Shown one piece after another: positions 60,812 through 64,000 of a stretch of 64,000 nucleotides of DNA. The stretch lies in contig NZ_CP092423.2 of NCBI RefSeq assembly GCF_022374895.2, forward strand, positions 5,580,001-5,644,000, given 5' to 3'. Source of the DNA: Mycobacterium lentiflavum. GTDB taxonomy: Bacteria; Actinomycetota; Actinomycetes; Mycobacteriales; Mycobacteriaceae. Within the stretch, counting starts at the first letter, position 1. Every line of letters starts with the position of its first letter. The notes beneath the pieces were generated by a model, which saw only the letters and a list, made by a program, of their open reading frames with translations, was not told the DNA's origin and searched no databases. The position numbers and the translations under genes were made by a program.

Positions 60812-61522
60812 ATGAATTTCTTGAACTTGATCAATGGCCGGATTCGCAGGCTCGCGGGGGCCGGCGCGGCGGCCGCGCTGATGGCGACGGGCGTACTGGT
60901 CAGCGGCCACGCCCCGACGGCCAACGCCGACTGTCCTGACGTCGAATTGGTCTTTGCGCGCGGCACGAGCGAGCCGCCCGGTGTCGGCGGCATCGGCTCC
61001 GGCTTCGTCGACGCGCTGCGCGGGCAGCTCGGTGGCCGCAGCATGGCGGTGTACCCGGTGAATTACCCCGCCAGCAGCGACTTCGGCAGCCCCGACTTCC
61101 CGGCAACGTTCATCGACGGCATTCGTGACGCCAGCTCGCACATCGAATCGATGGCGGCCAGCTGCCCGAAGACCAAGGAAGTGCTCGGCGGCTTCTCGCA
61201 AGGTGCGGCCGTGGCCGGCTTTGTCACCTCGTCGGCCGTGCCGAAGGGCGTACCCGCGGCTTCGGTCCCGGCGCCGATGCCGTCCGACATCGCCAACCAC
61301 GTCGCCGCCGTCACGCTCTTCGGCACGCCGTCGAATGAGTTTCTCGAACACTACGGCGCGCCGGACATCGCAATCGGCCCGCTGTACCAGCCCAAGACGC
61401 TGAAACTGTGCGCCCCCGGCGATCCCATCTGCGGCGGTGGCAGCGACGGCGCGGCACACGCGTCGTATGTGGTGAACGGGATGGCGGGCCAAGCCGCGAG
61501 CTTCGTGGCCAGCCACCTGTAG
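60812..61522 (+). CDS. cut5: Secreted cutinase-family esterase (Cut5 position)
   Basis: Serine esterase of 236 residues with a signal peptide (residues 13-39, ending TANA before DCPDVELVFARGTSE). Catalytic triad: S129 in GGFSQGAAV, D204 in GDPICGGG, H216 in AAHASYV. Cysteines 41/118 and 200/207 fit the two family disulfides. Mycobacterial cutinase-like proteins hydrolyse lipid esters rather than cutin. In M. tuberculosis H37Rv the gene here (cut5) is split into cut5a and cut5b; this copy is intact. The ATG at 60812 is preferred because the signal peptide follows directly. Confidence 0.92.
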   Translation: MNFLNLINGRIRRLAGAGAAAALMATGVLVSGHAPTANADCPDVELVFARGTSEPPGVGGIGSGFVDALRGQLGGRSMAVYPVNYPASSDFGSPDFPATFIDGIRDASSHIESMAASCPKTKEVLGGFSQGAAVAGFVTSSAVPKGVPAASVPAPMPSDIANHVAAVTLFGTPSNEFLEHYGAPDIAIGPLYQPKTLKLCAPGDPICGGGSDGAAHASYVVNGMAGQAASFVASHL

Positions 61523-61573
61523 TTAATCCCCCGCCGGTTGCCGCGCGGCCAGCCAGGCTTGCAGAATCGCTGC

Positions 61574-62563
61574 GTGCGAATTCTGATAACGGGCGGTACT
61601 GGATTTGTGGGTGGGTGGACCGCCAAGGCCATCGCCAACGCGGGGCACTCGGTTCGGTTCCTGGTGCGCAACCCTGATCGGCTACACACCTCGGTCGCGA
61701 AACTCGGCGTCGATGTGTCGGACTTTGCCGTCGGGGACATCACCGATCGCGTCTCGGTGCGCGAAGCGTTGCAGGGGTGCGACGCCGTCGTGCACAGCGC
61801 CGCACTGGTGGCCACCGATCCCCGGCAGACCAACGAGATGCTGACCACCAACATGCAGGGCGCGCAGAACGTGCTCGGGCAGGCGGTCGAGCTCGGCCTG
61901 GACCCGATCGTGCACGTCTCCAGCTTTACCGCGCTGTTTCATCCCAACCTGGAGACGCTGTCGGCGGACCTGCCGGTGGTCGGCGGGGCCGACGGCTACG
62001 GAACGTCCAAGGCTCAGGTCGAGATCTACGCCCGCGGCCTGCAGGACGCCGGCGCGCCGGTGAACATCACCTATCCCGGGATGGTCCTCGGGCCGCCGGT
62101 CGGTGATCAATACGGGGAAGCCGGCCAAGGCGTGAAGTCGCTGCTGGACCTGCACGTCGTGCCCGGGCGAGGCGCGGCTTGGTTAATCGTCGATGCCCGC
62201 GACGTGGCCGCGCTGCACGTGGCGCTGCTGGAACCCGGGCGCGGGCCGCGGCGCTATATGGCGGGCGGTCACCGCGTCTCCGTCGGCGAGCTGGCGAGGA
62301 TGTTCGGCGAGGTGGCCGACACCCCGATGGTCGCCGTGCCGGTTCCCGACACCATAATCCGCGCCGCGGGAGCGGTTCTCGATGTCGCGACGCCATATCT
62401 GCCGTTCAACACGCCGTTCACCGCGGCGGGGATGCAGTACTACACGCAAATGCCGGCATCGGATGACTCGCCCAGCGAAAAAGAGCTCGGCATCACCTAC
62501 CGGGATCCGCGCGAAACGGTGGCCGACACCATCGATGCGCTGCGCAGCGCCGACAGCGGCTAG
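61574..62563 (+). CDS. NAD(P)-dependent epimerase/dehydratase family protein (Rv3725 type)
   Basis: A 329-residue extended short-chain dehydrogenase. The Rossmann loop GGTGFVGG is at the N-terminus, the catalytic pair is in YGTSKA, and the conserved strand VVHSAALVATD follows. The family includes 3-beta-hydroxysteroid and dihydroflavonol reductases; the substrate is unknown. GTG at 61574 (VRILITGG) is chosen; the longer frame overlaps the intergenic region. It corresponds by position to Rv3725, next to the cutinase. Confidence 0.88.
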   Translation: MRILITGGTGFVGGWTAKAIANAGHSVRFLVRNPDRLHTSVAKLGVDVSDFAVGDITDRVSVREALQGCDAVVHSAALVATDPRQTNEMLTTNMQGAQNVLGQAVELGLDPIVHVSSFTALFHPNLETLSADLPVVGGADGYGTSKAQVEIYARGLQDAGAPVNITYPGMVLGPPVGDQYGEAGQGVKSLLDLHVVPGRGAAWLIVDARDVAALHVALLEPGRGPRRYMAGGHRVSVGELARMFGEVADTPMVAVPVPDTIIRAAGAVLDVATPYLPFNTPFTAAGMQYYTQMPASDDSPSEKELGITYRDPRETVADTIDALRSADSG

Positions 62564-62604
62564 CCGTCAACCCTAACCGCGGGGTTGCACGCCGGGAAGC
62601 GTTG

Positions 62605-62991
62605 CTAACCGGCGGGTTTGATCTCGAGGCCGACGTGGACCTTGTCGATGCCGCCGCGCACGATCGAGTGCACGTAGAACCACGGGGCGTGATACCAGTA
62701 CCGCTTCAGCACGGCGTTGTAGACCCGCTGAGTCTCGGACTTGGGCAGCACCCGGGCGACCCCCTCGACCTCTTCGCTCTTGGGTTTGCCCAGGGCCCCG
62801 CTCTTGGCGATGGTCACCCGTGGCGTGTTGTTGATCCGCTTGGTTTTCCAGGAGCCGTCGTCGGTGATGACGAGAAGCTTGTCGCCTTCGGGCACACCCC
62901 AGATCGCCGTGGGCTTCGGACGACCGTCCTTGGTGAATGTCGTCAACAGCAGGTATTTGGACTTGATGACGTCCTGAAAGCTCACAGCCAC
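62605..62991 (-). CDS. PPOX-class (F420-type) flavin/deazaflavin-binding protein
   Basis: A 128-residue split-barrel protein of the pyridoxamine 5-phosphate oxidase-like group. It has KYLLLTTFTKDGRPKPTAIW, LLVITDDGSWKTKRINNTPRVTI and a C-terminal segment KVHVGLEIKPAG. In mycobacteria many members bind coenzyme F420 and reduce unknown substrates. The start is GTG at 62991. It is convergent with the reductase gene. Confidence 0.85.
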   Translation of the reverse strand: MAVSFQDVIKSKYLLLTTFTKDGRPKPTAIWGVPEGDKLLVITDDGSWKTKRINNTPRVTIAKSGALGKPKSEEVEGVARVLPKSETQRVYNAVLKRYWYHAPWFYVHSIVRGGIDKVHVGLEIKPAG

Positions 62992-63087
62992 GGGTGTTCC
63001 TTAAGTTTATGAATTGTCTTGCACACCATTCCCCGATCACCAATTCCTTAATCATGGCCATCGTCATGACGCTGCAAAGTCCTCGAC

Positions 63088-63140
63088 CGAGCGTGCAGCC
63101 AGCTTCACATTGGGCGTCGAGCGTGCGGCTAGCGTCACAC
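63088..63140 (+). repeat. Two imperfect 23-base direct repeats in an intergenic region
   Basis: CGAGCGTGCAGCCAGCTTCA (63088 on) is repeated as CGAGCGTGCGGCTAGCGTCA (63118 on) with a 30-base period and three differences. They lie between the PPOX gene and the end of the aldehyde dehydrogenase gene, and are followed by TCGACGCTCGTCGA. This looks like a member of a dispersed mycobacterial intergenic repeat, which I cannot confirm here. Confidence 0.5.
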
Positions 63141-63154
63141 TCGACGCTCGTCGA

Positions 63155-64000
63155 TTAGCCGGCCGTCGAAATCGATTGGCTCACAGTGTAACTGTCGATT
63201 CCCTCGGTGCCGAGCTCGCGGCCGTATCCGCTGTTCTTGACGCCACCGAACGGCGCGGCCGGGTCCATGATGTAACCCTCGTTGACGCCGAAGGTACCGG
63301 ATCGAATCCGGGCCGCGACCCCGTACCCGCGTTCGACGTCGGTGGTGAACACCGATCCGGCCAGCCCGTATTCGGAGTCGTTGGCGATGCGAATCGCCTC
63401 ATCCTCGCCGCGGTAGGAGATGACCGTCAGGACCGGGCCGAAGATCTCCTCACGCGCAATCCGCATGTCGTTGCTCGCGTCGCTGAACAGCGTCGGGCGT
63501 ACATACCAACCGGTGTCCAGGCCGTCGGGCATGTCAGCGCCGCCGGTAACCAGCCGCGCCCCTTCGCTTTTGCCCGCTTCGATGTAACCGCGGACGCGCT
63601 CCTGCTGGCGCTGGGCCACCAGCGGACCGATCTGGGTGTTGGGATCGGCCGGGTCGCCGACGGTCATCGACGCCATCCCGGCGGCCAGCGCGTCGACGAA
63701 TTCGTCCTTGCGCTTCTCGGGCACCAGGATCCGGCTCAGTGCGTTGCAGACCTGGCCGCTGTTGGCCAGGCTGGCCATCTGAATGCCGGTCGCCGCGGTC
63801 GCGGGGTCCGCGTCGTCGAGCACAATGGCCGCCGACTTGCCACCCAGTTCCAGGCTCACCTGCTTCAGCCCTTCGGCGCAGGCAAGGGCCACCTGCCGGC
63901 CGGCCACCGTGGAGCCGGTGAACGAGACCTTGTCGACGCCCGGATGCCGCACCAGCAGCTCGCCGACGTCACGCCCCCCGGGCAGCACGTTGAACACACC
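63155..64000 (-). CDS. NAD(P)-dependent aldehyde dehydrogenase, cut by window edge
   Basis: The C-terminal 281 residues of an aldehyde dehydrogenase; the frame is open to the right edge and about 200 N-terminal residues lie outside. Visible are FNVLPGG, VSFTGSTVAGRQV (coenzyme loop), the catalytic glutamate in LELGGKSAAIV, the nucleophile in SGQVCNALSR, and EEIFGPVLTVISY. It oxidises an aldehyde to the acid; the substrate cannot be told. The end PFGGVKNSGYGRELG is typical of the family. Confidence 0.94.
   Translation of the reverse strand, partial: GVFNVLPGGRDVGELLVRHPGVDKVSFTGSTVAGRQVALACAEGLKQVSLELGGKSAAIVLDDADPATAATGIQMASLANSGQVCNALSRILVPEKRKDEFVDALAAGMASMTVGDPADPNTQIGPLVAQRQQERVRGYIEAGKSEGARLVTGGADMPDGLDTGWYVRPTLFSDASNDMRIAREEIFGPVLTVISYRGEDEAIRIANDSEYGLAGSVFTTDVERGYGVAARIRSGTFGVNEGYIMDPAAPFGGVKNSGYGRELGTEGIDSYTVSQSISTAG

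Overview
The window is high-GC actinobacterial DNA from the genus Mycobacterium. Its backbone follows the order known from M. tuberculosis H37Rv between leuA (Rv3710) and Rv3725: leuA, a DnaQ-like exonuclease, murT/gatD, recR, ybaB, the Ami1 amidase, an SRPBCC protein, an FAD oxidoreductase with a cyclopropane-synthase-like methyltransferase, dnaX, the aspartate aminotransferase, the 4.5S SRP RNA, tRNA-Ser, a LucA-like membrane protein, a cutinase and a reductase. Species cannot be fixed from the sequence alone. Both edges cut genes: leuA on the left and an aldehyde dehydrogenase on the right.

Layout. 1-3.9 kb: leuA 3' part, two paralogous small stress-type proteins, a 51-residue hydrophobic DUF6131-type protein and a divergent LuxR-type response regulator. 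3.9-10 kb: DNA repair and cell wall genes (exonuclease, MurT/GatD, RecR, YbaB, Ami1) plus two exported proteins. 10.5-41.65 kb: one giant nonribosomal peptide synthetase (NRPS) gene of about 10,388 codons, nearly half the window, lying between the genes that correspond to Rv3717 and Rv3718c. 41.65-49.7 kb: conserved backbone again, with a 54-bp tandem repeat behind dnaX. 49.7-60.5 kb: an accessory block between the LucA-like gene and the cutinase, holding an enoyl-CoA hydratase, an LpqH-like lipoprotein, a helical-repeat/CHAT-protease gene set with two unknown partners, a beta-lactamase-fold protein and a CsbD protein followed by a textbook intrinsic terminator. 60.8-64 kb: intact cutinase, reductase, PPOX-type flavoprotein and partial aldehyde dehydrogenase.

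Main interest. The NRPS reads as eight complete modules: a starter-like condensation domain, then three copies of a two-module unit ending in an epimerase, then a last two-module unit whose final adenylation domain (threonine-type pocket) is interrupted by an N-methyltransferase and followed by a thioesterase. The predicted product is an octapeptide, probably N-acylated, with D residues at 2, 4 and 6 and N-methyl-threonine at 8. Five of the eight adenylation pockets are almost the same, so one amino acid should dominate the peptide. No MbtH, fatty-acyl ligase or transporter gene lies next to it.

The second system of interest is at 51.6-57.5 kb: a helical-repeat protein translationally coupled to a CHAT protease with intact His and Cys, followed by two coupled proteins of unknown family. 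The arrangement resembles bacterial caspase-like regulatory or defence modules, but the function is inferred.
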